Positions 8,599 through 19,246 of a DNA stretch of 64,000 nt are shown here, piece after piece. Each line of letters begins with the position of its first letter. Positions within the stretch are counted from its first letter, which is position 1. This DNA is from an uncultured Desulfatitalea sp. (GTDB lineage Bacteria > Desulfobacterota > Desulfobacteria > Desulfobacterales > Desulfosarcinaceae): the NCBI GenBank assembly GCA_937868765.1, contig CALMNL010000006.1, forward strand, positions 583,026 through 647,025, written 5' to 3'. The notes under the pieces were generated by a model, which worked only from the letters and a program-made list of their open reading frames with translations, made no database searches and had not been told where the DNA came from. Made by a program: the position numbers and the translations under genes.

Positions 8599-11500
8599 AT
8601 GCCCAGACGTGACGATATTCACAAGATCATGATCATCGGTTCCGGTCCCATCGTTATTGGACAAGCCTGCGAGTTCGACTACTCCGGCACCCAGGCCTGC
8701 AAAGCGTTGCGCTCCTTGGGGTATGAAATCGTTTTGGTCAATTCCAATCCAGCCACTATCATGACCGATCCAGGCATGGCCGAAGCCACCTACATCGAAC
8801 CACTGAATGTCTCCACCTTAGAGAAAATCATAGCCGTTGAGCGTCCGGATGCCCTTTTGCCGAATCTGGGCGGTCAATCCGGATTGAATTTATCCAGCGA
8901 GCTCTACCGCAAAGGGATCCTTGAGAAGTACAACGTACGGGTCATCGGCGTGAACATCGATGCCATCGAGCGCGGGGAGGACCGGACGGCTTTTAAACAG
9001 ACCATGGAGCGCCTGGGGATCGACATGCCGCGCAGCGAGGCGGTCAACACCATCGAAGCGGCCGAGCAAGTAGCCGAGACCCTTGGCTATCCGGTGGTGA
9101 TCCGGCCGGCTTACACCATGGGAGGCACCGGCGGTGGGCTCGTGTACAATTTGGAAGAGTTGCGTACCGTGGTGGCCCGTGGTTTGACGGCGAGCTTGAT
9201 TCACCAGGTGCTGGTGGAAGAGTCGGTGCTGGGTTGGGAAGAACTTGAGCTGGAAGTGGTGCGCGATGCCAAGAACCAGATGATCACTGTTTGCTTCATC
9301 GAAAATGTCGATGCCATGGGGGTGCACACCGGCGACAGTTACTGCACCGCGCCGATGCTCACCATCGCGCCCGCCCTGCAGAAAAAGCTGCAGGATTATT
9401 CGTACGCCATCGTTGAGGCCATCGAGGTGATCGGCGGCACGAATATCCAGTTCGCCCACGATCCACGCACGGGGCGGGTGGTGGTCATTGAGATCAACCC
9501 GCGGACCTCGCGGTCGTCTGCCCTGGCTTCAAAAGCCACGGGCTTTCCCATTGCGCGGGTCTCGGCGCTGTTGGCCGGAGGGCTCACCCTGGACGAGATC
9601 CCGTACTGGCGTGATGGAACCCTCGAAAAGTACACGCCCTCCGGGGACTATGTAGTGGTCAAGTTTGCCCGATGGGCCTTTGAAAAATTTCATGGTATCC
9701 AAGACCGGCTGGGCACCCAGATGCGGGCGGTGGGCGAGGTGATGAGCATTGGTAAGAGCTACAAAGAGGCGCTGCAAAAGGCCATTCGCAGCCTGGAGAT
9801 CAATCGCTATGGCTTGGGATTTGCCAAAAACTTCCACTTGCTGTCCCTCGAGCAGTTGATGGAGCGTCTAACGGTGCCCACCAGTGAACGACAGTTCCTG
9901 ATGTACGAAGCCTTGCGCAAAGGTGCCGACATCGAGCGCCTCCACGAGCTGACACATATCAAGACCTGGTTCATCCGCCAGATGCAAGAGTTGGTGCAAC
10001 TGGAAGAAGAGATTCTGAACCACCAGGGCGGCGCGCTGCCGGACGACCTTTTGATGCGCGCCAAACGGGACGGCTTTGCCGACCGCTACCTGGCCAAACT
10101 GCTCAGAGTGCCCGAACGGACGATTCGCGAACAGCGGATCGGCTTGGGCCTCGCTGAGGCATGGGAGCCGGTACCGGTCAGCGGCGTGCAGGAGGCGGCC
10201 TATTACTTCTCTACCTACAATGCAGGCGACCAGGTGCCTGTGAGTGACCGCCGCAAGATCATGGTGCTTGGCGGCGGCCCCAACCGAATCGGCCAGGGCA
10301 TCGAGTTCGATTATTGCTGTGTCCACGCGGCCATGGCCATCCGCGAGGCGGGCCTGGAATCGATCATGGTCAACTGCAACCCCGAAACGGTTTCCACGGA
10401 TTACGATACTTCCGACAAACTCTACTTCGAACCGCTTACAGTGGAAGATGTGCTCAGCATCTACCATAAAGAAAGGCCCGAGGGGGTCATTGTGCAGTTC
10501 GGCGGCCAGACACCCCTGAACATCGCCCGGGAGCTGGCCGAAGCCGGTGTCCGGATTCTGGGCACCTCCCCGGAAACCATTGATCTGGCCGAAGACCGCG
10601 ACCGCTTCAGGCAGATCATGCGACGCCTGGGCATTCCCCAGCCCGAATCAGGCATGGCCGCGAGTTACGCCGAAGCTTTGGAAATCGCGGGCCGCATCGG
10701 CTACCCGCTGATGGTGCGCCCCTCCTATGTGCTCGGCGGTCGCGGCATGCAGGTCGTTCATGACGATGCCATGCTCAAACACTACCTCAATGTGGCCGTG
10801 GAGGAGGTGACCCCGGAACAGCCGGTGCTGATCGACAAGTTCCTGGACAACGCTATCGAGGCGGAGGCCGATGCCATCGCCGATGGCGTGGATGCCTTCG
10901 TGCCGGCCGTGATGGAGCACATCGAGCTGGCCGGCATTCATTCCGGCGACTCGGCCTGCGTGATTCCGCCCATAAGCCTGGCGCCCAAGCATATCGACAC
11001 CATCCGCGAATACACCCGGCGCATCGCCATCGAACTCAAAGTGGTGGGACTGATGAACATGCAATATGCCATTTTCCAGGATACGGTTTATGTCCTGGAG
11101 GCCAACCCGCGCGCTTCGCGTACGGTTCCCATCGTCTCCAAGGTGTGCGGTCTGTCCATGGCGCGCCTGGCGGCCCAAGTGATTTTAGGCAAGCGCATGG
11201 ACGAGATGGATCTGCGCAGCGCCCAATTCCCCTATTACGGTGTCAAGGAGGCGGTATTCCCCTTCAATATGTTCCCGGAGGTCGATCCGGTGCTGGGCCC
11301 GGAGATGCGTTCCACCGGCGAAGTGCTAGGTATGGCCCACTCCTTCGGAGGGGCATTCTACAAAGCCCAGGAGGCCGCCCAATCGCTGCTGCCCTTGGAA
11401 GGCACGGTGCTTTTTACCATCGCCGACCGGGACAAATCTGCGGCCCTGGAGCCGGTGCGCCGCTTTAGGGAGCTGGGCTTTAACATCATGGCCACCGAAG

Positions 11501-11805
11501 GCACCCATGCATTCCTGAAGGCAAAGGGGATCGAAACCCAGCTGGTCTCCAAGCTGGGGCTGACACGGCCCAACTTGATGGATGCCATCAAAAACGGGCA
11601 GATCCACCTGTTGGTCAATACACCAAGCGGCAAGAAAGGTTCAGCCGACAGTTCGGACATCCGCAAAGCCGCCATCAAGTACAAGATCCCCTATATCACC
11701 ACTATATCGGCCGCCATTGCCGCCGCCAAGGGCATCGCGGTCCGCCGGGAAGGCGAGGCAAAGGTGAGGTCGCTGCAAATTTATCACAACGAAATCGGAC
11801 ACTAA
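8599..11805 (+). CDS. carB: Carbamoyl-phosphate synthase large subunit
   Basis: A 1068-residue full-length CarB. It makes carbamoyl phosphate from bicarbonate, ammonia and two ATP for pyrimidines and arginine. Two homologous ATP-grasp halves are visible: the first opens with KIMIIGSGPIVIGQACEFDYSG, the second at about residue 548 with KIMVLGGGPNRIGQGIEFDYCC. Each carries the substrate-binding FVPPI/EINPR-type blocks. The MGS-like allosteric domain fills the last 130 residues and ends with SDIRKAAIKYKIPYITT. The start follows AAAGGAG. carA is not adjacent; the next gene is a PurF-like protein 25 bp downstream, so these two may be cotranscribed. Confidence 0.97.
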   Translation: MPRRDDIHKIMIIGSGPIVIGQACEFDYSGTQACKALRSLGYEIVLVNSNPATIMTDPGMAEATYIEPLNVSTLEKIIAVERPDALLPNLGGQSGLNLSSELYRKGILEKYNVRVIGVNIDAIERGEDRTAFKQTMERLGIDMPRSEAVNTIEAAEQVAETLGYPVVIRPAYTMGGTGGGLVYNLEELRTVVARGLTASLIHQVLVEESVLGWEELELEVVRDAKNQMITVCFIENVDAMGVHTGDSYCTAPMLTIAPALQKKLQDYSYAIVEAIEVIGGTNIQFAHDPRTGRVVVIEINPRTSRSSALASKATGFPIARVSALLAGGLTLDEIPYWRDGTLEKYTPSGDYVVVKFARWAFEKFHGIQDRLGTQMRAVGEVMSIGKSYKEALQKAIRSLEINRYGLGFAKNFHLLSLEQLMERLTVPTSERQFLMYEALRKGADIERLHELTHIKTWFIRQMQELVQLEEEILNHQGGALPDDLLMRAKRDGFADRYLAKLLRVPERTIREQRIGLGLAEAWEPVPVSGVQEAAYYFSTYNAGDQVPVSDRRKIMVLGGGPNRIGQGIEFDYCCVHAAMAIREAGLESIMVNCNPETVSTDYDTSDKLYFEPLTVEDVLSIYHKERPEGVIVQFGGQTPLNIARELAEAGVRILGTSPETIDLAEDRDRFRQIMRRLGIPQPESGMAASYAEALEIAGRIGYPLMVRPSYVLGGRGMQVVHDDAMLKHYLNVAVEEVTPEQPVLIDKFLDNAIEAEADAIADGVDAFVPAVMEHIELAGIHSGDSACVIPPISLAPKHIDTIREYTRRIAIELKVVGLMNMQYAIFQDTVYVLEANPRASRTVPIVSKVCGLSMARLAAQVILGKRMDEMDLRSAQFPYYGVKEAVFPFNMFPEVDPVLGPEMRSTGEVLGMAHSFGGAFYKAQEAAQSLLPLEGTVLFTIADRDKSAALEPVRRFRELGFNIMATEGTHAFLKAKGIETQLVSKLGLTRPNLMDAIKNGQIHLLVNTPSGKKGSADSSDIRKAAIKYKIPYITTISAAIAAAKGIAVRREGEAKVRSLQIYHNEIGH

Positions 11806-11830
11806 GAAAGCTCTGAAGAGGTAATAGAAA

Positions 11831-13234
11831 ATGGGCGGGATGTTCGGCATTGTCTCTAATTCGGACTGTGTGGCGGATCTTTACTACGGCACGGATTACC
11901 ATTCCCATCTGGGCACAAGGCGCGGCGGCATGGCCGTGCGCAACTCCCGCGGCATTCACCGCGCCATCCACAACATTGAAAACAGTTACTTCCGCACCAA
12001 GTTCGAGCCCGAGCTCAGCCGGTTCCAGGGCACTCTGGGTATCGGCGTGATCTCTGACACCGATCCTCAACCGCTGATCATTGGCTCCCACCTTGGCACC
12101 TTCGGCATCGTCACCGTGGGTCGGATCAACAATCTTCTCGAACTGGTCCAGAAGGCGCATGCCCGCAAGAGTCACTTTTCGGACACAAACGGCGGCGGCC
12201 CCAATCCCACAGAAGTCATGGCCATGCTCATCTGTCAGGCTGAAAGCTTCGAAGCAGGAATTCGCGCGGCTCAGGAGGCCATCCAGGGCTCTTGTTCCCT
12301 CCTGTTGCTCACTGATAGAGGAATTTATGCCGCCCGCGACCGCCTGGGCCGAACGCCCCTGGTCATCGGTCGCAGAGCCGGGGCTTTGGCGGTCAGTTCC
12401 GAAACCTGCGCCTTTCCCAACCTTGGTTTCGAAATAGACCATTTCTTAGGCCCCGCCGAAGTCGTGCGTATTGAAGCCGAAGGCTGGGAACGCCTGCTGT
12501 TGCCTGGCGAGCGCCTGCAGATCTGCTCTTTTTTGTGGGTCTATTACGGTTATCCTGCTTCCGAATATGAAGGTATCAATGTGGAGCATGTGCGTTACAA
12601 CTGTGGCGCAGCCCTGGCGCGCAACGATGCGGTGGAGGTGGATCTGGTGGCCGGCATCCCTGATTCGGGCATCGGCCACGCCATCGGCTACGCCAACCAG
12701 AAGAAGCTTCCCTACCGGCGGCCGTTCGTCAAATATACACCGACCTGGCCGCGCAGCTTCATGCCCCAGAACCAGCAGATGCGCGACCTGGTGGCCAAGA
12801 TGAAATTGATACCGGTGCGTCGGTTAATCGAAGGCCAGCGTCTGCTGTTTTGCGAGGACTCCATTGTTAGGGGGACACAGCTCAAGGATAACATCCAGAT
12901 CCTCTTCGATTACGGTGCCCGGCAGGTACACATGCGGCCGGCTTGCCCCACTTTGATTCATCCCTGCGAGTTTCTCAATTTTTCCACCTCGCGTTCCTTG
13001 CTGGACCTGGCAGGCCGCAAGACCATCCAGGCCCTGGAAGGTGCCGAAGACAAACATCTCGAGGAGTATGCGCGGGACGGTTCGGAGAAAAACATGGCTA
13101 TGGTCGAGCGAATCCGCCGCAATCTGCACTTGACCAGCCTCAGGTATCAGCGCCTGGAAGATCTGGTGGCTTCCATCGGTTTGCCCAAAGAGCGGCTGTG
13201 CACCCATTGCTGGGATGCCAGCAGCTTTTTCTGA
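11831..13234 (+). CDS. Amidophosphoribosyltransferase-like protein lacking the glutaminase Cys
   Basis: A 467-residue PurF homologue with an N-terminal Ntn-hydrolase fold and a C-terminal PRTase. It begins MGGMFGIVSNSD. Aligned with the mature PurF start CGVFGI, the catalytic cysteine is replaced by glycine, so glutamine hydrolysis at this site is not expected. The PRPP loop is kept (CEDSIVRGTQ). Cysteines matching the iron-sulfur ligands of Bacillus-type PurF are kept: one before FLWVYYG, one in CPTLIHPCEF, and the terminal CTHCW. It may use free ammonia or have a different role. From memory, similar GG-x-FG proteins occur in Bacteroidota and Desulfobacterota; I cannot check that here. It is 25 bp downstream of carB, so translation may be linked. 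Confidence 0.85.
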   Translation: MGGMFGIVSNSDCVADLYYGTDYHSHLGTRRGGMAVRNSRGIHRAIHNIENSYFRTKFEPELSRFQGTLGIGVISDTDPQPLIIGSHLGTFGIVTVGRINNLLELVQKAHARKSHFSDTNGGGPNPTEVMAMLICQAESFEAGIRAAQEAIQGSCSLLLLTDRGIYAARDRLGRTPLVIGRRAGALAVSSETCAFPNLGFEIDHFLGPAEVVRIEAEGWERLLLPGERLQICSFLWVYYGYPASEYEGINVEHVRYNCGAALARNDAVEVDLVAGIPDSGIGHAIGYANQKKLPYRRPFVKYTPTWPRSFMPQNQQMRDLVAKMKLIPVRRLIEGQRLLFCEDSIVRGTQLKDNIQILFDYGARQVHMRPACPTLIHPCEFLNFSTSRSLLDLAGRKTIQALEGAEDKHLEEYARDGSEKNMAMVERIRRNLHLTSLRYQRLEDLVASIGLPKERLCTHCWDASSFF

Positions 13235-13310
13235 CGGTGCCATGACGACAGGTTTTCGATTTTCGCCATTTGCCCGTTCAGGGGAAGGCTTCGAACTTTT
13301 TTGACCGTGC

Positions 13311-14582
13311 TTAGTCGACGGCACTATCATTCAGGGCGGTCAATTCGACGCCCCAATCCACGGCCGATTGAAACGCGCCTTGGACTTTATTGCCGTCCAT
13401 GTTGAGCCTTTGAAGCATTTGCTCGACCTCATGCCAGTTGGCCTCTTCACACTGCTGTGCCAGCTGGAGCAAGGGGAGATATTCGTTGTTCGGTTCACGG
13501 CACAATGCTGCTTTGAGCTTTTCATCCAATGGTAAATACTTGACGATGTCGCGCATGGACATGCCCAACATGGCATCCAATAAGGAAAAGATGCCCAGCA
13601 GGTGCAGGCTTTCAGGGTCAAATCCCCAATAGTTGTAGATCTGGGCGATTTGTTCCAGGAACTTGCCGCGCTGGGCAGCCAGTCGCATCAATTCGGGTGC
13701 GTCGCGTCCCTGGTTGATATCGTTGAGCAGAACCACCCGCAGCCAGTTCTTCATTTTGCGCCACCCCAGCATGGCGATGGCCTGATGAATGGATTTGATC
13801 TTTTGCCGCATCCCGAAAGCGGCCGAATTCAGATACGATAACAACCGATAGCTCAGCGAAGCGTCGGCCTGGATGATTTCGGCCAGTTTTTCGAAGTCCA
13901 CTTCCGGTTGCTCGATGGCCTGCATTAAATTGAGGCGCATCGCTTCATTTGAAGTAAACTTGCGTGCGGTGATAACTTCGGGCGTTTTGAAGAAGGCGCC
14001 TTGAAACAGATTGAAGCCAAGTTCTCGACATTGATCGAAACGTCCAGGGTCTTGGACCCGCAGGGCCAGTTTAAGCGCCTTGGGCGGGTGGGCTGCCGAC
14101 AGCTTGCTTTTCAGGTCAGCGGCGGTTTTCCCCGCCACATCCATGCCGATGAGATCGGCCAGGCTATAGAACGACGCACATGCAGGAGAGGCGGTGAAAT
14201 CCGAGGTCGCCAGCAGGTAGCCGTCGGCTTTGAGTTGCGTCAGGATGGGCGGCACGGACGGTCGTAGAAAAGTCTCCTCACTCACTTGGACGACGGTCGA
14301 TGAGGGCGGCATGGCATGGTGCAACTGGTCTAAAATATTGTGTTCGCTGAATGGGATCAGCACTCTTTTGTCGCGTTCGATGATTTGTTGAAATTCCAGG
14401 TGAGCGCTTCCGGCCAATGTGGAGGCCACCTGTGCACCTCCGCAGTCTTCCACCGAACATTCCGTGTGGCCCCCCACACAGCATAAGAAGTAACCCCAAA
14501 GACGGCGTTTATCGTCAAAAATAGGCTGTCGCGCAAGGGATACGGTGGGCGGTGCTGCACCGGCCTTCACTTTGTTTGCCAT
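13311..14582 (-). CDS. EAL-like/HDOD signalling protein (YuxH type)
   Basis: A 423-residue protein. The N-terminal half resembles a degenerate EAL domain: it opens LARQPIFDDKRRLWGY, but the catalytic E-A-L motif and metal ligands are not visible, so c-di-GMP hydrolysis is unlikely. The C-terminal HDOD domain (about 215-400) has the typical DASLSYRLLSYLNSAAFG block. Proteins of this layout act as signalling adaptors in motility, stress or cell-cycle control. It is convergent with the PurF-like gene and sits about 46 bp after the upstream glycogen phosphorylase stop on the same strand. Confidence 0.82.
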   Translation of the reverse strand: MANKVKAGAAPPTVSLARQPIFDDKRRLWGYFLCCVGGHTECSVEDCGGAQVASTLAGSAHLEFQQIIERDKRVLIPFSEHNILDQLHHAMPPSSTVVQVSEETFLRPSVPPILTQLKADGYLLATSDFTASPACASFYSLADLIGMDVAGKTAADLKSKLSAAHPPKALKLALRVQDPGRFDQCRELGFNLFQGAFFKTPEVITARKFTSNEAMRLNLMQAIEQPEVDFEKLAEIIQADASLSYRLLSYLNSAAFGMRQKIKSIHQAIAMLGWRKMKNWLRVVLLNDINQGRDAPELMRLAAQRGKFLEQIAQIYNYWGFDPESLHLLGIFSLLDAMLGMSMRDIVKYLPLDEKLKAALCREPNNEYLPLLQLAQQCEEANWHEVEQMLQRLNMDGNKVQGAFQSAVDWGVELTALNDSAVD

Positions 14583-14628
14583 GGCGATTTCCCTTCGCTT
14601 CCGTCAGTGGGTTGCGACGCGTCAGGGA

Positions 14629-17112
14629 TCAAGTCAAAGGTTGAACATGCCAGATCTGCTCAGCATATTCCATGATGGCCCGGTCGCTGGAAAATCTTCC
14701 CATGCGCGCCGTATTCAGAATGGAACTGCGCGCCCATCGTTCCGGATCGGCGAACATCCGGCTGACCGATTCCTGGGTCGATATGTATGCCCGGTAGTCG
14801 GCCAGCAGCATATAAAAATCGCCTTGTTCGCGCAGGCTTCGGATGATCGGCGCGAATAGGCCCGGATCATAGGGTGAAAAGGAGCCTTGGGCGATCATGT
14901 CCAGTGCACGTCTGAGCTCTTCATCCTTATGGTAATATTGATTCGGGTCATAGCCCTCCAGGCGTTTGGCCTGGACCTCTTCTGCGGTCAAACCGAAGAT
15001 GAAGATGTTTTCGCGTCCCACGGCCTCCATGATTTCGATGTTTGCGCCGTCCAGGGTGCCGATAGTTAGGGCTCCGTTGAGGGCCATTTTCATATTGCCG
15101 GTACCGGAAGCCTCCATGCCTGCCGTGGAGATCTGCTCGGAAAGATCGGCGGCGGGAATGATCTTTTCGGCCTGGGAGACGCAGTAGTTGGGCAGAAAGA
15201 GCACCCGCAATCGCCCACGCACATGGGGGTCGCTGTTGACCACGTTGGCCACCGAGTTGATTAACTTAATGATTAATTTTGCCTGATGATAGGCCGGCGC
15301 GGCTTTGCCCGCAAAGATGACGGTGCGCGGCGCCGCATCTAATTTGGGGCTGTCTTGGATGCGGTTGTACAGCGTGATGACATGCAGCACGTTGAGCAGC
15401 TGGCGCTTGTATTCGTGCATGCGCTTGACCTGGACGTCGAACATGGTCTCCGGATCGACGCCCAGTCCGATCTTGCGTAAGATGTAGCGCGCCAGGCGCG
15501 TCTTGCACTCCCGCTTGGTGGACATCCACTGCTTGCGGAATTCGGAGTCCTCGGCATGCGGCGCCAGTCTCTCCAGTTGGTCCAGATCGCTGATCCAATT
15601 CGGTCCGATGACCGAGGAGATCAATTTGGCCAGGGAGGGGTTGGATTGCTGCAACCAGCGACGGGGGGTGATGCCGTTGGTGACGTTGCGGATGCGCTTC
15701 GGGAATAGTTTGTGAAAGTCGCAGAACAACTGATCCTGCAGGATGCGACTGTGCAGCGCCGCCACACCGTTGACCGAGTGGCTGCCGACGACGGCCAGGT
15801 GCGCCATGCGTACCTGTTTGACATCGCCTTCGGCAATCAGCGAAACGCGCGACAACAACTCTTCGTCGCCTGGATATCGAGCGCGCACCCCATCCAGAAA
15901 ACGTTGGTTGATCTCATAAATGATCTGCAAGTGCCGCGGGAGCAGGTGGCCAATCAGCTCCACCGGCCATTTCTCCAGCGCTTCGGGAAGCACTGTGTGA
16001 TTGGTGTACGCAAAGGTTTGCTCGCAAATGGTCCAGGCTTCATCCCATCCCAGCCCTTCTTCATCCATGAGGATGCGCATTAATTCCGGAATAGCGATGG
16101 AGGGATGGGTGTCGTTGAGCTGGATGGCTACGAAATTGGGTAGATCGGTGAATGAGCGGTTGATCTTCCGGTAGCGCCGCAGAATATCGCTCAAGGTGGC
16201 GGCCACGAAAAAGTACTGCTGTTTGAGCCGCAGTTCCTTGCCCGATTGGGCTTCATCGCTGGGGTAGAGCACTTTGGAAATATTTTCGCTCAGCACTTTT
16301 GACTGCACCGCGCCGATATAATCTCCCTGATTGAAAGTTTCCAGGTTGAACTCGCGGCTGGATTGAGCGGCCCACAGGCGCATATTGGTCACATAGTCGT
16401 CGCCGAACCCTGGTACGAGGATATCGCAGGCCATCGCCATGACCACCTCGCAATCCACCCATCGCTGGCGGGTACGGCCTTCTTCATCTCGGTAGCCCTC
16501 TACGCGGCCGTAGAAATACACCGGCATGAGATGGTCCCGACGGTGCATCTCCCAGGGGCTGCCGCGGCGCAGCCAGTTATCGGCCTGTTCGCGTTGGTAG
16601 CCGTTGTCCAAAACCTGGTGGAAGATGCCGTAGTCGTAGCGAATCCCATATCCATAGCCGGGAAGATCCTTGCAGGCCAAAGAGTCCATGTAGCAGGAAG
16701 CCAAACGACCCAAGCCTCCGTTGCCCAGCCCGGCATCCCATTCTTCTTCCTCCAATTCATCCAGGTCGAACCCCATTTCGGCCATGGTCTGGCGGGCTTC
16801 GTCTTCCATGCCCAGACTGATCAGGTAGTTTTTTAAAAAGCGGCCGGGCAGAAATTCCAGGGAAAGAAAGTAGACCCTTTTGGACAATGTGTTGTAAAGG
16901 GCTCGTTGGGTTTTGATCCACTTGGCAATGAGCCGGTCCCGCACGCTGTGTGCCAGGCCCATGAACGCACTGTATTTGCTGGGTATTTCCGGATCGTTGC
17001 CCAGGGTGAAACAGATATGGTGCAGGATGCTGTTCTTTAGAGAGCCCACGGGCTCAATGCCCGGGGCATTGGGTGGAATGATTTTCGTGCGCGTTGTCTT
17101 GCGGGCACTCAT
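14629..17112 (-). CDS. glgP: Glycogen/alpha-glucan phosphorylase
   Basis: An 827-residue GT35 phosphorylase that releases glucose-1-phosphate from glycogen or maltodextrin. Hallmarks are EFLPGRFLKNYL near the N-terminus, GNGGLGRLA, the GYGIRYDYGIF active-site block, MHEYKRQ, and the PLP-lysine block EASGTGNMKMALNG followed by TIGTLDGANIE. I chose the ATG at 17112 (MSARKTTRTK), preceded by GGAGGA, over the 73-residue in-frame upstream extension, which has no family similarity. Length fits the family. Its stop is 46 bp from the start of the EAL/HDOD gene. Confidence 0.95.
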   Translation of the reverse strand: MSARKTTRTKIIPPNAPGIEPVGSLKNSILHHICFTLGNDPEIPSKYSAFMGLAHSVRDRLIAKWIKTQRALYNTLSKRVYFLSLEFLPGRFLKNYLISLGMEDEARQTMAEMGFDLDELEEEEWDAGLGNGGLGRLASCYMDSLACKDLPGYGYGIRYDYGIFHQVLDNGYQREQADNWLRRGSPWEMHRRDHLMPVYFYGRVEGYRDEEGRTRQRWVDCEVVMAMACDILVPGFGDDYVTNMRLWAAQSSREFNLETFNQGDYIGAVQSKVLSENISKVLYPSDEAQSGKELRLKQQYFFVAATLSDILRRYRKINRSFTDLPNFVAIQLNDTHPSIAIPELMRILMDEEGLGWDEAWTICEQTFAYTNHTVLPEALEKWPVELIGHLLPRHLQIIYEINQRFLDGVRARYPGDEELLSRVSLIAEGDVKQVRMAHLAVVGSHSVNGVAALHSRILQDQLFCDFHKLFPKRIRNVTNGITPRRWLQQSNPSLAKLISSVIGPNWISDLDQLERLAPHAEDSEFRKQWMSTKRECKTRLARYILRKIGLGVDPETMFDVQVKRMHEYKRQLLNVLHVITLYNRIQDSPKLDAAPRTVIFAGKAAPAYHQAKLIIKLINSVANVVNSDPHVRGRLRVLFLPNYCVSQAEKIIPAADLSEQISTAGMEASGTGNMKMALNGALTIGTLDGANIEIMEAVGRENIFIFGLTAEEVQAKRLEGYDPNQYYHKDEELRRALDMIAQGSFSPYDPGLFAPIIRSLREQGDFYMLLADYRAYISTQESVSRMFADPERWARSSILNTARMGRFSSDRAIMEYAEQIWHVQPLT

Positions 17113-17350
17113 GGGGCATTCCTCCATCTGAAATGAGTTGGGGGGAAAGCAGGCTGCAATCGGGATGACTTCCAGGTCAGGTGCTGATCGAAAACAAGAT
17201 AAGCCAATTTCATCCTGCCGATCAACTATATTTAATGGAAGGCGGCCATGGGCGGGAGCCCTGACGACTTCTATGGTGCATGCCTCGACTTTTTGGCGAT
17301 AAAGATATATAAGGATGCGGTTTAAGTGCAAAGGGACACAGGCATCGAAG

Positions 17351-19246
17351 ATGGCAACTTACGCCAGGCAGTATGACCTCATTGTTGTGGGCGCAGGCCA
17401 CGCCGGTTGCGAAGCGGCCTTGGCTGCGGCCCGCATGGGATGCAGCGTGCTATTGCTGGCTATCGACCTGGACAAGGTGGCGGCCATGCCGTGCAGTCCG
17501 TCCATCGGCGGCATGGCAAAGGGACAGCTGGTGCGCGAGATTGACGCCTTGGGCGGCGAGATGGCCAAGATAACCGATCAGTCGGCTATTCAGTATAAGA
17601 CTCTGAACACCAAGAAAGGGCCCGCGGTCCAGTCGTCACGAACCCAGAACGACAAGAAACGCTACCACATAGCCATGAAATCGGTACTGGAGCGGCAGCC
17701 CGGTTTAGATCTCAAACAGGCCTTGGTCGAGCGGCTGGTGGTAGAAGACGGCCGCGTGGTGGGTGTCGAGGATCATACCGGCTTCGGCTTCGAGGCCCGG
17801 GCGGTGGTTCTGGCTACAGGCACCTTTCTCAGCGGCCTGGTGCACATCGGCTTCAAATCGATCCAGGCCGGCCGCGCCGGAGAATTTGCCGCATATGGTC
17901 TGGCCGCAAGTCTGGCGCATTTAGGCCTGGCCCTCGGCCGCATGAAAACAGGCACCCCACCGCGGTTGCATCGCGCCAGCATCGATTTTTCCCGATTTAC
18001 CGCCCAAGAGGTCGACCCCCAGCCGCGCCCCTTCTCTTTTTTCAGCCGAGAAATTCCTCTACCACAGGTGCCCAGTTACATGGGGCGCACCAATGCTCGC
18101 GTGCATCAGGTGGTGCGTGACCACCTGCATCTTTCGGCCCTGTACGGCGGGGTGATCAAAGGCGTCTCTGCACGTTACTGCCCCTCCTTCGAAGATAAGG
18201 TCGTGCGTTTCAGCGACAAAGAGAGCCATCAGGTGATTTTGGAGCCTGAAGGACTCGACACCCAGGAGGTATATGCCAGCGGTCTGGGCAACAGCCTTCC
18301 TGTGGAGATTCAGATCCAGGTGGTGCGCACCGTGCCTGGATTGGAGTCGGCCGAAATCATGCGGCCGGCCTACGCCATCGAATACGATTATGTTGATCCT
18401 ATCCAACTCAAAAACACCCTTGAGACCAAAAAGGTGGCCGGGCTCTACCTGGCTGGACAGATCAACGGCACTTCCGGCTACGAAGAGGCGGCCGCCCAGG
18501 GGATGTGGGCGGGCATCAATGCGGCATGCCGCATTCAGGGGCGCCATCCCTTTATACTGGATCGTTCCCAGGCCTACATGGGGGTCATGATCGACGATTT
18601 GGTCACCCGCGGCACCCAGGAGCCGTACCGCATGTTCACCTCTCGAGCCGAATACCGCCTGATGCTGCGTGAGGACAACGCCGATCTGCGCCTGATGGCC
18701 ATCGGTCGTGAGCTGGGGTTGATTTCGCCCGATGCGGCCAGGGACGCGGCTGAACGCAAAGCGCAGATTGCAGCCGAGATTCAAAGGGTCCGGCGTGTCG
18801 TGATCAAACCCCTGCCAGAGGTCAATGCATATCTTGCCGCCAAGCAAACCCAGCCCATCAACAGCGGCATCCACCTGGATCAATTGCTGAAGCGGGCGCA
18901 ATTGGATTACGAGGTGGTGGACCGGCTGGCGCCGGCTGCGCCGGCCGTTGCGCCGGCCGTGGCCCGTCAAGTGGAAATTGAAGTCAAGTATGAAGGCTAT
19001 ATCCAACGCCAGGTGGCCGAAATCGGCCGCTTCAAGCACTTGGAGCAGATCCGTTTGGCCGAGGATTTCGACTACAGTAAGGTGCATGGTTTATCCAACG
19101 AGCTCAAAGAAAAACTCTCCCGGGTGCGACCCGCCTCCCTAGGACAGGCATCGCGTATCTCGGGAATGACCCCTGCTGCCATATCGGTACTGATGGTGGC
19201 CCTGCGAGCGGCGGAAAAGGGAGGGGATATTGAGCCACGGACTTAA
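17351..19246 (+). CDS. mnmG: tRNA uridine-34 5-carboxymethylaminomethyl synthesis enzyme
   Basis: A 631-residue FAD-dependent MnmG/GidA. With MnmE it modifies the wobble uridine of several tRNAs. The FAD-binding motif [10 protein letters not shown] is near the N-terminus; [13 protein letters not shown] and [15 protein letters not shown] follow, with the C-terminal KYEGYIQRQ block. I chose the ATG at 17351, giving the usual short lead before the Rossmann motif; an in-frame ATG 36 bp earlier is possible. An Ala/Pro-rich insert (about 540-550) with repeated GCGCCGGCC-type DNA sits just before the C-terminal domain. The stop lies within the next gene's first codons, so translation is coupled. Confidence 0.95.
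   Translation: MATYARQYDLIVVGAGHAGCEAALAAARMGCSVLLLAIDLDKVAAMPCSPSIGGMAKGQLVREIDALGGEMAKITDQSAIQYKTLNTKKGPAVQSSRTQNDKKRYHIAMKSVLERQPGLDLKQALVERLVVEDGRVVGVEDHTGFGFEARAVVLATGTFLSGLVHIGFKSIQAGRAGEFAAYGLAASLAHLGLALGRMKTGTPPRLHRASIDFSRFTAQEVDPQPRPFSFFSREIPLPQVPSYMGRTNARVHQVVRDHLHLSALYGGVIKGVSARYCPSFEDKVVRFSDKESHQVILEPEGLDTQEVYASGLGNSLPVEIQIQVVRTVPGLESAEIMRPAYAIEYDYVDPIQLKNTLETKKVAGLYLAGQINGTSGYEEAAAQGMWAGINAACRIQGRHPFILDRSQAYMGVMIDDLVTRGTQEPYRMFTSRAEYRLMLREDNADLRLMAIGRELGLISPDAARDAAERKAQIAAEIQRVRRVVIKPLPEVNAYLAAKQTQPINSGIHLDQLLKRAQLDYEVVDRLAPAAPAVAPAVARQVEIEVKYEGYIQRQVAEIGRFKHLEQIRLAEDFDYSKVHGLSNELKEKLSRVRPASLGQASRISGMTPAAISVLMVALRAAEKGGDIEPRT

Noticed and set aside
11702..12442. Long minus-strand open frame (246 codons) across the carB/PurF-like junction
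   Set aside because: It is the reverse shadow of two genes with clear domains; the composition is His/Gly-rich and no ribosome binding site is seen.
18059..19087. Long minus-strand open frame (342 codons) inside mnmG
   Set aside because: Antisense to a confirmed gene and explained by codon bias; no family features.
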